From: Apiotrichum sp. Y4204
Lineage: Eukaryota; Basidiomycota; Tremellomycetes; Trichosporonales; Trichosporonaceae
DNA length: 64,000 nucleotides
Assembly (NCBI GenBank): GCA_025531455.1
Contig: JAMYHL010000040.1
Coordinates: 124,001 to 188,000, forward strand
Reading direction: 5' to 3'
Shown here piece by piece: positions 26,493-37,453 of this stretch (within the stretch, counting starts at the first letter, position 1; each line of letters opens with the position of its first letter). Both the position numbers and the translations under genes were made by a program. The notes below the pieces were generated by a model. It did not search any database, had not been told where the DNA came from, and saw only the letters and a list, made by a program, of their open reading frames with translations.

Positions 26493-27678
26493 GCGGATCG
26501 TCTGTATGCATCTCTGTTATTCTGCTATCGACAGGCGGAGCTGCAGATGGCACTTCGAACTGGGTGGCAGTGTGAGTGACATCGTAGACACGGATGGGCA
26601 CAGATGGAGAAGAAACAGTTTGAGTGGTCAGTGCGACTCTGGACTTACTCGCCGCTTGGTTAGTCCGGAATCCGAAAACAGCCCGTGTGAGCTGATGAGC
26701 CGTAAACATGGCACTTACTGTGTATCTCAGTCCTACCCCATCCTTGCGCACATCTTGTTACTTGCAGGAACACTCGCCGCGCCAGCATCGTGTGGAGGGT
26801 GGAACCTCGTTGAAGCTTCGTGACGCGGTGCGCGCGCGTTGGGACTAGCTTATTGCTATCGATTGCATCGAGATCTGGAACTCTGGATTTCTAGAGCTGC
26901 TTGGTTCGACTACTAACCACGCCGCCCAACCGACGTGACAAACAGTGACTGATGGTTGCTTCTCGCGCCTCGTTCCCAAGCACATCAGGATCAGACCTGC
27001 GTAGCCGAGGAGGCGTAGAAGGTGCACGCGCTCTCGCCTCTCGCTCCTCCCTCTGGCCCTCCGGCCTCAGGCCCTCTGGTGCTTCTGGCCTCCTTACTAT
27101 CGAACTGATCGACACTATCCACGATCCGCGATCCACAATCCACAATCCTCAATCCACGATCCAATATCCACTCATCCACCGTGTCCGCGTGTGTACCTCG
27201 CCCTCGCGCCCTCGCAGCCTCGCTCCTCGCGCGATCCCCGCGCGCGCTGGAGCGGCGTGCTCTCCTGATATCCTTTTTGTTTTTTCTTACACTGCCGCCT
27301 TCCTCGCCCCGTGTTTTGTTTGTTTGGATTTGTTCTTTTCAACTCGTTATCTTCCCCACCATCTCTCTTCATTCTTCTCATCCTCATTTCCTCTTCTTTC
27401 CTCTCTCTCAGTCAATCCTACTTCTCTACGCTTCTCTTCTCTCTTCCTCTTGCTCACACTCGTATCCACTTGGACTTCTTGCTCATTATTGGCCTTCTCC
27501 TCAGTCCCCTCGATCTCCTCACTCCTTCCCCGTGTTCTTCCTCCCCATTCTCTTCCCTTTTCCTCTTGCTCGTTCTGCTCTCGGCGTAGCTTTCCGCCGC
27601 CTGGACACTTGATCTCCGTCGTTTATCACCCTTTACTCTGCTTCTTTCCTGGTTGACACCCCTTGAAGATCTATTGCC
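26493..27678. promoter_or_regulatory. Long pyrimidine-rich leader region
   Basis: 1.19 kb between CASP and the downstream Cys-cluster gene, both on +. From about 27270 to 27660 the plus strand is strongly C/T-rich, a pattern typical of fungal promoters and leaders near the transcription start. A short irregular repeat array occurs at about 27118-27180. ORFs here are shadows of low-complexity sequence. Confidence 0.45.
27118..27180. repeat. Irregular tandem array of ATCCAC-type units
   Basis: Roughly seven to eight imperfect 8-10 bp units of the type GATCCACA/AATCCAC, with variants such as GATCCGC and AATATCCAC, lying about 500 bp upstream of the next ATG. Too short and irregular to be a recognised element. 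Confidence 0.7.
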
Positions 27679-28982
27679 ATGGCTATCCTCAATAACATTC
27701 CAGAGGAGAGTCGGGATCTCAATCCTGTCTTTACTTGGACCAATGTCTACCACCCACTTGTCCATGTAAGTATCGTTTCTTGAACAAACCCACGATCTTT
27801 CGCGCTTTCCTCATAGCCAGCCCATCTCTGCCCAATGTCCTATCACCACTCATCCTTTCCACACCTATCACATCTAAAAATTTCCATGCTGATAAAAGAA
27901 ACTGCTTCGCCCCGTCTTCACCCGTGCCACCCTTGGCTCTGACGTCGATTGTGCTGAGCTCCTTCGAGCGTTCACTTCCCCCGCTCTCAAGGTTGTCATC
28001 GTCGAAGGTGGGTCGGTCAGCCAGGCAACCAGAAAACTAACCCTCAGAGGGTCAATGCAGTTGCTGCCGAGCTGCGGGATCCTGGTGCATTGCGGCGGTG
28101 AAACTTTCCTACGCTGGAGGCGACAAGATGGGACAAGTTACTGAAGAAGTTGTCGTTCGGTGAGTGCCCTTCCGTCCCACAACGCTGTGGTACGATGTCA
28201 ATGTCTATGGCATCGTCTTCTCACTGCGCACTTGCTTCTCTGGGATCCTCAACGGGGCTAACTACCCAGTTGCATCAACTGCGTCATTAACCACAAGGCT
28301 TGCGACCTTCCTCGCCGCACCCGCGCCGCAATTTGCACTTGCGACTGGCAGATTCCAGACGACGACCGGAAGACTATCGCCACGCGCAACCGCCTCAGCA
28401 TGATGCAAGCCGTGCAGCTGGGACTTCCGCACGACCAGCGCCTCTCAACTGATGCTATCAACACTGTGGCTCTCAGGCTCGCCACTTTCAACAACTGGTT
28501 CCACCACGTGAGTAACCTTCTTTGTTTTGATCTAATCGCAGCGCGCCGAGATGGGATACAAGATGCGCCTTGAACATCTCGAACCCGCTATGGACGCACT
28601 CGGCGTTACCCAGCTCTTGCGTACCGACGGCAGGTGGATTCTTCCCTTCCGTAACGACTGGGCTCTCTGCCCTTGTTTTCCTGGCCCAGAGTGTGGCCCT
28701 GAGCGTCACCTGCTCGATGACTCCAGCGACACCATCGACGGTAGCATGTACGCCGAGGACGTGGGACACCACCATCGCCCTATTGTGAACTGCCACTTCG
28801 GCAACTCAAGGGAGGTTTTCGACAACGAGAATGGTCTGCGTTTGCAGGGATTTGTCCAGCAAGCTATCAACGTTGCGCATGAGCACATCAAGACTACCAC
28901 CGGGCAGAAGGAGGAGGTGCAGTGCGAGAAACCTGTCGTCAAGTTCAACAAAGGCAAGGGCAAGAGCAAGGGCAAGGTGTAG
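27679..28982 (+). CDS. Orphan protein with paired C-x2-C-x6-C clusters
   Basis: Five exons, join(27679..27765, 27899..28007, 28048..28159, 28270..28507, 28542..28982), 328 aa; phases agree. I do not recognise the family. Two cysteine modules stand out: C69-x2-C72-x6-C79 (within EGQCSCCRAAGSWC) and C104-x2-C107-x6-C114 (RCINCVINHKAC), separated by 24 residues, then CTC at 125-127. Each half matches half of a fungal binuclear zinc cluster, but the linker is longer than in a standard Zn2Cys6 transcription factor. The C-terminus is Lys/Gly-rich (FNKGKGKSKGKV). Zinc binding is inferred; DNA binding is not established. The introns are longer (34-133 nt) than in neighbouring genes. Confidence 0.6.
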
Positions 28983-29332
28983 GCTGTTCACTCAGGCGCG
29001 CTGAGCTTCCGACTCAAAAGTTATGTTCCCGTGATGAGTTGGGTCTACGATAGTCACGATACAGTCAGCTCCTGGCTGACATCGCCAAAGTCCGTACATG
29101 TACTTTGTCCGTAATGAGACTATTGAGTGTTTGTCCTGTGCATCTTTGCTAGAGCAGCTCTTTGAACAGTCAGTTGCAGTTGAGAACCATCGTTTCACAT
29201 CAGTATGTATACGTAGCTACAGCACATGCAGCTCCACCGCAGACTTCAGTAAGCGGCTCGAACACGTCCTCATTCCACTTCCATCACTTCATGCGAACGA
29301 GTGCAGTGCACAACACATCCCAGGCGCTCACC
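28983..29332. other. Convergent 3' spacer
   Basis: 350 bp between the stops of the Cys-cluster gene (+) and the FAD monooxygenase (-); 3' UTRs only. Confidence 0.45.
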
Positions 29333-30586
29333 CTACACCAACTCGTAGGTCGGCAGGTTCTCGTCGGTCGCAAAGTAGCTCCCGAGCCAGATCATCGCGC
29401 CTGTAGTCCAGCTGTTGGCGAACATCCAGTTGCGCACCCTGATGCGCCACCAGCTAGGCGGGGCGAGGAACGACCCGGCCTCTCCGGAGCGCGCGATGCC
29501 GGTGCCCTTCTCCATAATCCGGTCGTACTCCGCAAACGCCGCTGCATAATCGAGCGTCCAGCCGTCAGACGCATCGCCGGTAGTCTTGAGGTTGCGCACA
29601 AGCTCGCCAGCAAGCACGTATGCGCCCATGAGCGCGAGCCCGCTGCCGAACCCGCCAAGCGTGTTCGCGTATCCTGCGTCGCCGAGGAGCGCGACCCGTC
29701 CACGCGAGAACTTTGTGAGACGCGTACGCACGAGAGCGTCCATGTAAAAGTCGGACGGAACTTCGGTATCTTTCGTCTCGCCCTGGGCGCCGATAGCCTC
29801 AAGTGCACGGGGAACGCGCCACCCACAGCCATCAAAGTGGTCGCGGAGGAACGCGCGCTGTGACGCCGGCGACTTGCGGTCGTACTTCCCCACGCGGGCG
29901 CGGAAGACAAACAGGCTGGGCGCCTTCTGTCCCCCCAGAACGGCCATCCGGTCTGGCTCGTTGTACATATACGCGATGGCGCGGCCGTCGTCCCGCGTCG
30001 TCTCGAGGTCGTCGAGCGGCAGCGGCGCGCTTGCCACCGCGTAATAGTACCCCATGTTCGTGATACACTCCTCCTCGGGTCCAAAGGCGAGACGGCGCAC
30101 GGCGGAGTGCACCCCGTCCGCGCCGAATACGAGGTCGAAGCGCTCTGGAGGGCGGTGCGCAAAGCGTACGTCGACGCCGGCCGGCGTCTCCTCCATACCG
30201 CGGATCTCGTCGCCAAAGACGTACTCCGCGTCGTCCTTGCTCGCGGCGTGGAGGACGGCGGCGAGGTCGCCGCGAAGGATCTCGAGGTTGCCGCCGAGGA
30301 ACTCGCCGGGAATAACAGCCTGGACCGCGTCGTTGGCGTCGACGACGCGCCAGTCGGTGAGGGCCGTGCGTGCCGCGTATATGCCGTCGTACACGCCCAT
30401 TGCGTGCAGAAGGCGCATGTGCGTTGGGCCCTTGAAGTCGACCGCCTGGCCGCCTGGCCGGATATTGGAGGCCTTCTCCACCATTGTCACTGCGAACCCG
30501 TTGCGGCCGAGCCAGCGCGCGAGCGCCGGACCAGCGATAGAGGCGCCGCTGATAAGGACCTTTGGACGAGGGGATGTGGTTGACAT
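29333..30586 (-). CDS. FAD-dependent monooxygenase, intronless, bacterial-type
   Basis: A single exon of 417 aa from the ATG at 30586. The N-terminal Rossmann motif is LISGASIAGPALARWL (about 11-26), a variant common in actinobacterial and fungal aromatic-ring monooxygenases. FGADGVHSAVRR (about 172-183) and RVALLGDAGYANTLGGFGSGLALMGAYVLAGEL (read in two parts, about 301-333) complete the FAD/NADPH fold of the PHBH/TetX-like class A flavoprotein monooxygenases. It should hydroxylate a small organic substrate with NAD(P)H and O2; the substrate is unknown. It and MET10 are the only complete genes here without introns, which would fit horizontal acquisition or retroposition. No targeting signal or membrane anchor was seen. 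Confidence 0.85.
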   Translation of the reverse strand: MSTTSPRPKVLISGASIAGPALARWLGRNGFAVTMVEKASNIRPGGQAVDFKGPTHMRLLHAMGVYDGIYAARTALTDWRVVDANDAVQAVIPGEFLGGNLEILRGDLAAVLHAASKDDAEYVFGDEIRGMEETPAGVDVRFAHRPPERFDLVFGADGVHSAVRRLAFGPEEECITNMGYYYAVASAPLPLDDLETTRDDGRAIAYMYNEPDRMAVLGGQKAPSLFVFRARVGKYDRKSPASQRAFLRDHFDGCGWRVPRALEAIGAQGETKDTEVPSDFYMDALVRTRLTKFSRGRVALLGDAGYANTLGGFGSGLALMGAYVLAGELVRNLKTTGDASDGWTLDYAAAFAEYDRIMEKGTGIARSGEAGSFLAPPSWWRIRVRNWMFANSWTTGAMIWLGSYFATDENLPTYELV

Positions 30587-31624
30587 GTTAACGTGTGCGC
30601 GGCATTAGCAATGGGAAGTGGGATGTTAGGTCGGATACTGGGACTATATACGGTGCTGCCTGGGAAGGTGAGAGCGGATCAGTGGTGCGGCAATGCAATG
30701 CGCAGCACCCAGCGCAGAGCAAGTGGCCTCTTGCGCTCTCTTCCTCTCATCCACTAGCTCCGCACATGCTTCTCATGATCATCGGATCCGACAACCTGTG
30801 TTAGCGGAATGAATGCCGTTCTAGCCTTCTCTGGCTTCTGGCGGCCATCGCGGATGGTGTTCGTGGCGATGCGCGAGGCCATGAGGGGTCGTCGCCATTG
30901 AGCTTGAGACCTTGCGACCCACTTTGCCACTCATATGCTTGTTTTCGTGAGGCTATTCTTGTCTTCGGCAGTTCACTAGATAACGGCAGCCGCTGGAATG
31001 ATCCGGGCCCACACGCTCGACAAAGTCTTGCTCCGCGCGTTGTCGAAATTCTGGTGAACAATCTGCCGGTGTGAGCCCGGCGATCAGCTGATGTCTCGCT
31101 TTTAATTGTGCATACAGCATTCCTATGTCGTAAACTGGCCAGGCTGCCAAACAGTGTGCGCTCCTCTTCATCGTGAACACGGTGCTTGTATGCGCTTGTA
31201 CTGATCCTGCTGCTGCGGCGTGGCTGTTGCCCGTCCCCGAGTCCCCGAGCGGGTGCACTAGAAACCCTGGCTGAGCTCGTGTGCCTGGTACCAGCTCGTC
31301 GGGCACGGGCATGGCCGATCTAGCGTGCCTTTGTTCCTCCACCGCCGCCACTCAAATGTGCCGGATAGTAATGGACCGGGCATGGGCCATAATGGCCATA
31401 TGGTCCATAGGAAACAGAACAACCACTTGTTCATGAGCAATTACTCACTACTGGCAGCTAAGACAACTAAGGACATTCACGATCCGACTGCAAGGTATCG
31501 AGGGATAGTATTGCCGGAACGCGGACACGCCACTCAGACGACGGCGCACTATATCTACCTCGTCCGTCGACGTTCCCCGCCCTCTAGAACTTTGATCCAA
31601 CGACCATTTTGACAAACCGCGGTC
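30587..31624. other. Divergent intergenic region
   Basis: 1.04 kb between the FAD monooxygenase (-) and the hydroxylase-family gene (+). Short ORFs only. A repeated CATGGGCCATAATGGCCATATGG palindrome-like stretch near 31381-31403 is the only structured sequence noticed. Confidence 0.45.
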
Positions 31625-32804
31625 ATGCAGGACGGAACGAACGGGGCCGTAAAGGCTGTCAACGGGAACGGCGCAACCAACGGTGCTAATGGCAAGCCGA
31701 GGTACAATGGGAGTGAGTGACGTTCACATCGCATATGGTATGAATCGAGGACGACATCCACCGCTGTTGTTGGTGGCGATCTTCCTCGTTTTGGGCCGTC
31801 CGACTGACGCGCAGAAAACCACAAGTGGGCCGTGTCTCCGGCGACGCGCATCAACGAGGGGCTGATAGGCCTCCTTCCCATCTCCTTCTTCGTCGGCATC
31901 ACCATCTTGTTCAATCGCTCGACCACAGCCCAGGAGTTCTACACCTGGCTGAATGCGAACTACACGCCGTGGGAGATCAACGTGTACTGGACACTGGGAA
32001 TCACGACGGGCTCGTACTGGCTCGTCGGCTTCATCTTTATGGCGTTTGATATGTGCGAGCCGCTCCACCGTCTCGTGGCCAAGTACAAGCTCCAGCCGGA
32101 CGTCCGCCTCTCGTGGGCACAGTACCGCGAGGTCATCCGCATCGCGGCGCGCAACCTCATTTTTGTCAATGTGCCGCTCACGCTCTTCGTCGCCTGGTTT
32201 TACCCGCTGCGGACGACGCTGCCGCTCCCCTCGGCATGGACGGTGTTCTGGCAGTACTGGCTGTGCATGCTTTTCGAGGAGGCCGGGTTCTACGCCGTGC
32301 ACCGCACCGTTCACTCAAAGCGCTTCTACGCCAGCATTCACAAGCTCCACCACACGTTCACCGCTCCGGTCGCCCTTGCGAGCACCTACTGCACCATGAC
32401 GGAGCACCTTTTCGTGAGTGTAGTTTGACCGATGGAGAACGCGTTGCTGCGTGAACCCTCGATTCTCCTGGATGCATGGCTGACGTCAGTCCAACCTCCT
32501 GCCGATCATCACGCCGTTCTACCTCGTCGACGCGCACTGGTGCGTCTCAATGATGTTCTTCGCGTCTCTCCAGATCGGGACCCTCTGCACACACTCGGAC
32601 TACAACATTCCGGGCCTGTTCAACGCCCTCCAGCACGACTGGCACCACTACGCCTACACCGAGAACTACGGCCCCACGGGTCTTATCGACGGCATTCTGC
32701 GCACCGACACGCGGTTCAAGGAGTGGCTCCGCGAACTCAAGATCCGCGACAAGGAGAACTGGCTCACGAACGGGCGTGTGGAGCTCGCGCAGAAGACGAA
32801 GTAG
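31625..32804 (+). CDS. Fatty acid hydroxylase / C-4 sterol methyl oxidase family protein
   Basis: Three exons, join(31625..31712, 31815..32413, 32490..32804), 333 aa. An integral membrane di-iron oxygenase with the His boxes HRTVH, HKLHH and HDWHH (HX3H, HX2HH and HX2HH), within FEEAGFYAVHRTVHSK, IHKLHHTFTAP and QHDWHHYAYTENYG. Hydrophobic segments precede the first box (GLLPISFFVGITIL, LGITTGSYWLVGFIFMAF, LIFVNVPLTLFVAWF, VFWQYWLCML). The order matches ERG25-type C-4 methylsterol oxidases, but box 1 lacks the WHYxxHRxLH context and the third box differs from HDEHH. It may be an ERG25 paralog (FAXDC2-like) rather than the essential enzyme. The Gly/Asn-rich N-terminus is cytosolic by analogy. 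ER membrane location is inferred. Confidence 0.8.
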
Positions 32805-32990
32805 GCGTCGCTTGGGTATATGAGGCGATCTGCGATTTATGTATAAATGATATGTGATGGTGTGTCTGCTGCGTCTGTTGCCTTCCTGCAGTGCCCTGCC
32901 CCACAATGTGACATGAGGAGCATGTTATGCATCACTCCAATTGTCAAAATGTCAATGCTATGCCATGAACAAGAACTCTAATACACTAAT

Positions 32991-34768
32991 CTACAATTCT
33001 ACCTTCGCCGAGCCGCTCAACAGCTCACGTGCAGTGCGCACGCACATCTCGACACATCCCTGGCAGCTGCGGCGAATGGCCTCAAAGATCGAGATCACAG
33101 TCGCCACGAATGTGCCCCATGAGAACTGCTTTGCCCGACGCTCGGCCTCCTCAGCCGCCAGGCGCTCTGCCCGGGCGCGTGCCTTCTCGGACGCGCGAGC
33201 CGGGGCGGCCGTGGCCTCCTCGGCCTGAGTCTTGGCATACATTTGCCTAAAGTCCTCCACGGCGGCAAGCGACTCTGAGAGACGATGCAGTGCGTTGAAG
33301 AGCGCAACAACCTCGGAGCGCTGCAGCAGGTCGGGGTTGACCTTGGGGTCGAGGTCCTCGTCCTCGAGCGCGAACAGGATCTTGAGCGCAGTTCCGATGC
33401 CAGTGACCTGAAGCTTGCCCCAGAGACGGCACTTGTCGCAGCCAACACAGTCCATGATGCGCGACACGTTGCGGAAGTGGTTCTTGAACTGGTCCATGAG
33501 GACAGGAGCGTCATTGCCGTTGAAGAACTCGGACTCGTCAAAACCGTGAGCAATGTCGCTGCGCTCAGCGATGCCGAGGACGTTCGCGAATGCTGCGCGA
33601 GTGACCTTGTCGTTTTCCCGGACCGAGGCGGGACAGGGGGCAGTGGGGCTGCGGGGTCCAATGTCGATGTCATACTTGCGGAGATACGGTGCTGCCCGAG
33701 CGACGGCGCGCAACAGGAGGACCGCGTTGAAGTACACGTTGGACAGGCGCTCAGGGTGAGTTGCCACACGGTTAACAAAGCACTGGAGGTTAGGCGCCCA
33801 CTGGCCCGTCTTCTGGTCGAGGTAATCGGCACAGATGTGAATTGAGATGGACGCGTGAAGACCAGAGATGACTCGGTAGTAGAGCTTAGTCTCCTCGCAG
33901 AGTTGCTGGTCGACGAGGCCCGAGCGCACCATCTCAGTGCCCCACCCCTCGTTCACCTTGGATAGGCCAACTGGCGGGGCTCGGCTGAGACCGTTGCCGA
34001 TAGGCACAGGTTTGCCTTCGCGTGCAGCCTCGATGGACGCCTCGGAGAGACCAAAGCAGTTCTCCTGGTAGATGGCACGCCACACTTGGTTCGCACTTTC
34101 GCCTGCATAGCCGGTAAATCGCTCCGGGTTCAGTGTAAGGTCGATGTATTGTCCCTCTGGTGTCGCGTCGTCTGCAATGTGGCAGAAGTCGTCGTCACGG
34201 AAGTAGCAGCTCGAAACGCTGGGCTCTTCGGAAGATGTCCGAATCTCACTCAGCGCCTTGGTACGCCATTTCACTGGGATTGTAGACTTTGCGGTCAGCT
34301 TCACGGGTTGCTACACGGACACTGAGACGCATGTGTACTTACCTCGTCAATGTCCTCGATGCCGCAAGCCCGGTTCATGCAAAAACCGTTCTCCTGCCAG
34401 AACGGACACTCGCGGTATAGGTCTACTTTGTAGTATTTGAAGAAGGGGTGTGTGACCAGGTCGTGCAGTGCCGGGAAGAGTTCCTTGTTTACTGCCTCGA
34501 TGGTTTCATATGCGCAGTGCGTCGATTCGATTGGCCCCGATGGCTACGCGTCAGTGACCGGTGAAAGTTGTAATGGACTGCGAAGAACAGATGGCAGTGA
34601 CGCCATGGCCCGTCCCGCCTGACCTGAACTCACGCTACAGTATCCCTCAGCCTTGCCCTCGAGGACATTTCGCGCGATTTTGCTGTCTGGCTTGTTCAGA
34701 TCCAGAAAACCCGCTGCTGCTGACAGCGCGAGGAAAGGAAGCGTAATAACATCGTTGAACGCGACCAT
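32991..34768 (-). CDS. ERO1: Endoplasmic reticulum oxidoreductin ERO1
   Basis: Three exons, complement(32991..34286, 34343..34543, 34634..34768), 543 aa. A hydrophobic N-terminal signal (TLPFLALSAAAGFL) leads into GPIESTHCAYETIEAVNKEL. YRECPFWQENGFCMNRAC contains the C-x4-C shuttle pair, and LTLNPERFTGYAG and the catalytic CVGCDKCRLWGKLQ (C-x2-C-x2-C, about 391-397) follow, with GTALKILF contacting FAD. Ero1 oxidises protein disulfide isomerase and passes the electrons to O2, driving disulfide formation. The C-terminal tail is Ala/Glu/Arg-rich, has a short hydrophobic patch (FVATVISIFEAI) and ends KVEL, which resembles an ER retrieval tetrapeptide. The exon 3 acceptor (GCAAAG) was chosen because it restores STIPVKWRTKALS in frame. 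Confidence 0.93.
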
Positions 34769-36679
34769 GGTCGGGCGCGTGCGGATTGTAATCCTTGGCT
34801 ACCGGAAGTTTTGAGACCAGGGTATTTACAGGACGGGGTGGAGACGGGAGCGTGACCAGACGTGATGTTGTCGGCGATCACGAGAGAATCGACGATAAAC
34901 GGTGGTGGGTAAGCCGTAGGAATCCGTGTGTATATGCAATGCGTGCTATCAAGATGAAAGAAAGAGTGTGATGACTTGAACGACGTTGACGCGCTGACAA
35001 TGAAGAGAATAGCGCGACCACGTTGAGCAATTGAATGGCGATGCGGTAGACTGGGTTGGTTGCTGATGCATGAAAAGGGAGGGGGAGTGGGGTGTGCACA
35101 CACAGGGAAAGGAGCACGCGAGGGGAAGGCTGTGTCATCACAATAATAAATCACTTCGGGCTCAACCGGACACGCCGGACATTGTAACAGCTTTTTGGTA
35201 TGCTCCACGTCACTCACAGCCACACGGCGACACCGCAACAGAACCTTACCGCCTCGTTGCCAGGCGCGGCACAGGAGGTACAGAGTACAATAGAGACAAG
35301 GACGGTACATGCATTCGGACAACAATGCGTGCATTGTTCTCTCATCCTTAGCCTTGGATGCGGCGTGGGAGGGTCGAGTGATACGTGGCGGCCGTGGCGG
35401 CCGATGTGCCGCACATCTACGCGCGAGATTTGCGGGAATGCAGAGTCACGAGTTCCAATGTGCCGCGGGGAACGGCGCTGCACATGTGCTTGTATAGCCC
35501 AGATGGCCAGATGCTCACGGACAAGCGATCGTCCGACATCGTATGGTGCCACGATCGCAGCGACCCGCCCCGAGGCCGAGGCCGCTTAGCGAGCCAAATA
35601 CCGTCGGAGAACAGTTGTTGGCACGTCGGCATACCGTTCGCTGGTCTGCAATCCATAGGCCGTCGGCGCTTCATGCTCTCGGCAAACAAGTCTCAACACA
35701 AGATGTCATTGCTGGCAAGGATCCTTGGTCAACAGAGCTGATAAACTTGACACGCTGGACCTGGCCCCCTATTCCCCCTGGAAGCTCGCGGCCAGGGGCT
35801 GTGCCAGCTGTGCCAGGTTGCAGGTCAAGGCAGTATGACGCCGAAAGACTTGTGGTCCTCTGCTTCCACTTGGCATCTTGGCTGTGTTGTATGATCCCGT
35901 AGCAATTTCAGCACGAAGTGTGGCGACGTGTTTCAAGCACATCGACGCGTCTGAGTCGGATGTGAGCTCTGGCCAACTTGACAGAACTGGTATGCATACG
36001 ATGACAAGAAGCTCACATTGCCAGGAAGTAACCAGCAGGCGGGTAAGTTTGTAAGCTTGACGGCGACAATGTTTGCTGCCCCCAAGGCAAAGAAGGTACT
36101 CCGCTGACATCCCATAAGCTTTGAAGTCAGCAAACACTCGAACACCACAAGCTGTGTCGCACTTACGCACTTACACGCTCACATGCGGCAGACTCCAGCC
36201 GCCTACAACTTCGAAGGCTCTCCTCACGCTCAAGAAAGGGGGCGAGGGTGCGAAATGATGGGCCGCGAGTTACCTGAAAGTTGTCCGCCACTGATGACAA
36301 CGTCTGAGCGCGCCGAACGATTACAGCACACACACACAGAGACACACACACAGACGCACACGAGCGGACAGTAGCGCCCTCGCTAGCTTCGCTCTCGCGC
36401 TTCCAACCGCTCAGGCCACAGGCACTGACGCGCCCTCGGGGGCAAGCTTTTTCCGTGCAGCAGCCGCACCTAGGCTTCACTCTCAGTCTCGCACCGCGCG
36501 CTCTCACGATCACATCTTGATATCTGGATCCAGCTTCAAAAAGGCCCCTGCAGAAAGAGAGCACTTATAGCACTCTTCTTGGTATGTCATTCATCTTTCA
36601 GCTCTCCAGCGATTCAACTCTCCAGCCTTTCTTGTTTCCTCCTCTTCCCAACCCTTTCATCTGCACCCCGCCCACAGCC
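34769..36679. other. Divergent intergenic region with CA-rich microsatellite
   Basis: 1.9 kb between ERO1 (-) and a small orphan (+). I found no convincing gene; ORFs are short and show no family motifs. A CA/GA-rich microsatellite lies at about 36326-36362, and an in-frame upstream ATG of the next gene is at 36584. Stretches near 35380-35410 are GGCGGCCG-rich. Confidence 0.4.
36326..36362. repeat. CA-rich microsatellite
   Basis: Interrupted (CA)n with GA and GC interruptions, in the upstream region of the small orphan gene. Confidence 0.85.
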
Positions 36680-37142
36680 ATGGCCGCCACAAAAGCCAAG
36701 TCCAAGGTTACCAAGACGCGGAGCAAGAATATCAAGACCAAAAAGTCGACGGGGGCGGACATCGTCGTTTCTCAACAGCAGGGGCAGACCAAGAAGCCGG
36801 TGCGCAAGGCCAAAGCTACGAACCCAGCTCAGAAGCCGCCAGTGATCACGCGGCCTCCGCTCTCCGCTTCTCGTGTCGCCGAGCTCGAGCTCACCGCTAT
36901 CGACTTTACGCTTGGCCGCTGGCCCGAGTGTCCGAGTGGGATCATGAGTGCCTTTGATTGCGCAAGTGAGTTCAGCAGGAGAGCCGAGCCCGGAAGAGAT
37001 TAAACGTCAGATGCTGACGCCGCCAAGAGAAGCACTGCTGCCTTGATCACCTGGAAGGTCTGCTCTGGGAATGCCTCGACTGCAGCAACGTCTATCGCAA
37101 GCCTGAGTCTATTCCTTACATATGCTGTACGTTCGGATTCTA
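36680..37142 (+). CDS. Small basic orphan protein, gene model uncertain
   Basis: Exon 1 is 36680..36965, starting at an ATG in good context (GCCATGG). It encodes a Lys-rich N-terminus (MAATKAKSKVTKTRSKNIK), then SRVAELELTAIDFTLGRWPECPSGIMSAFDCA. The donor is GTGAGT at 36966. Exon 2 has two possible acceptors. The one at 37027 gives AKKHCCLDHLEGLLWECLDCSNVYRKPESIPYICCTFGF and a stop at 37142 (about 130 aa), a Cys-spaced sequence that looks genuine. The CAG at 37010 opens a different frame that could run on through an intron starting at 37130. Further 3' exons up to about 37300 are possible. An in-frame upstream ATG at 36584 is less likely. I do not recognise the family. Confidence 0.4.
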
Positions 37143-37453
37143 GCGTGAGGTCTCTGACTGACGGCCTAACAGGAATTCGCGACTCAACACACCAGTACAC
37201 CGAGGGACAGTGCGAACAATGTTGGTTCCCACAACGCGCGTGGCGTGCAAGGAGACCTGGGACAGCTCGAACTGATGTAGAGCGGACAAATTTTACTGTT
37301 TACACATATACATTCAATGTTACTGGGACCGATGCGTGCTCGAAAAGGGTGTGTGTTTATTGGAACATGGACTACGATCATGATTGTTGTTAGGTCCTGT
37401 CTCGTTCATCCTCCTTCCCAACATGTGTGCGTTGATTTCCCAAACCAGTTCCC

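Noticed and set aside
34696..35334. A 212-codon minus-strand ORF upstream of ERO1
   Set aside because: It overlaps ERO1 exon 1 in another frame, begins at a non-ATG codon and shows no protein-like pattern.
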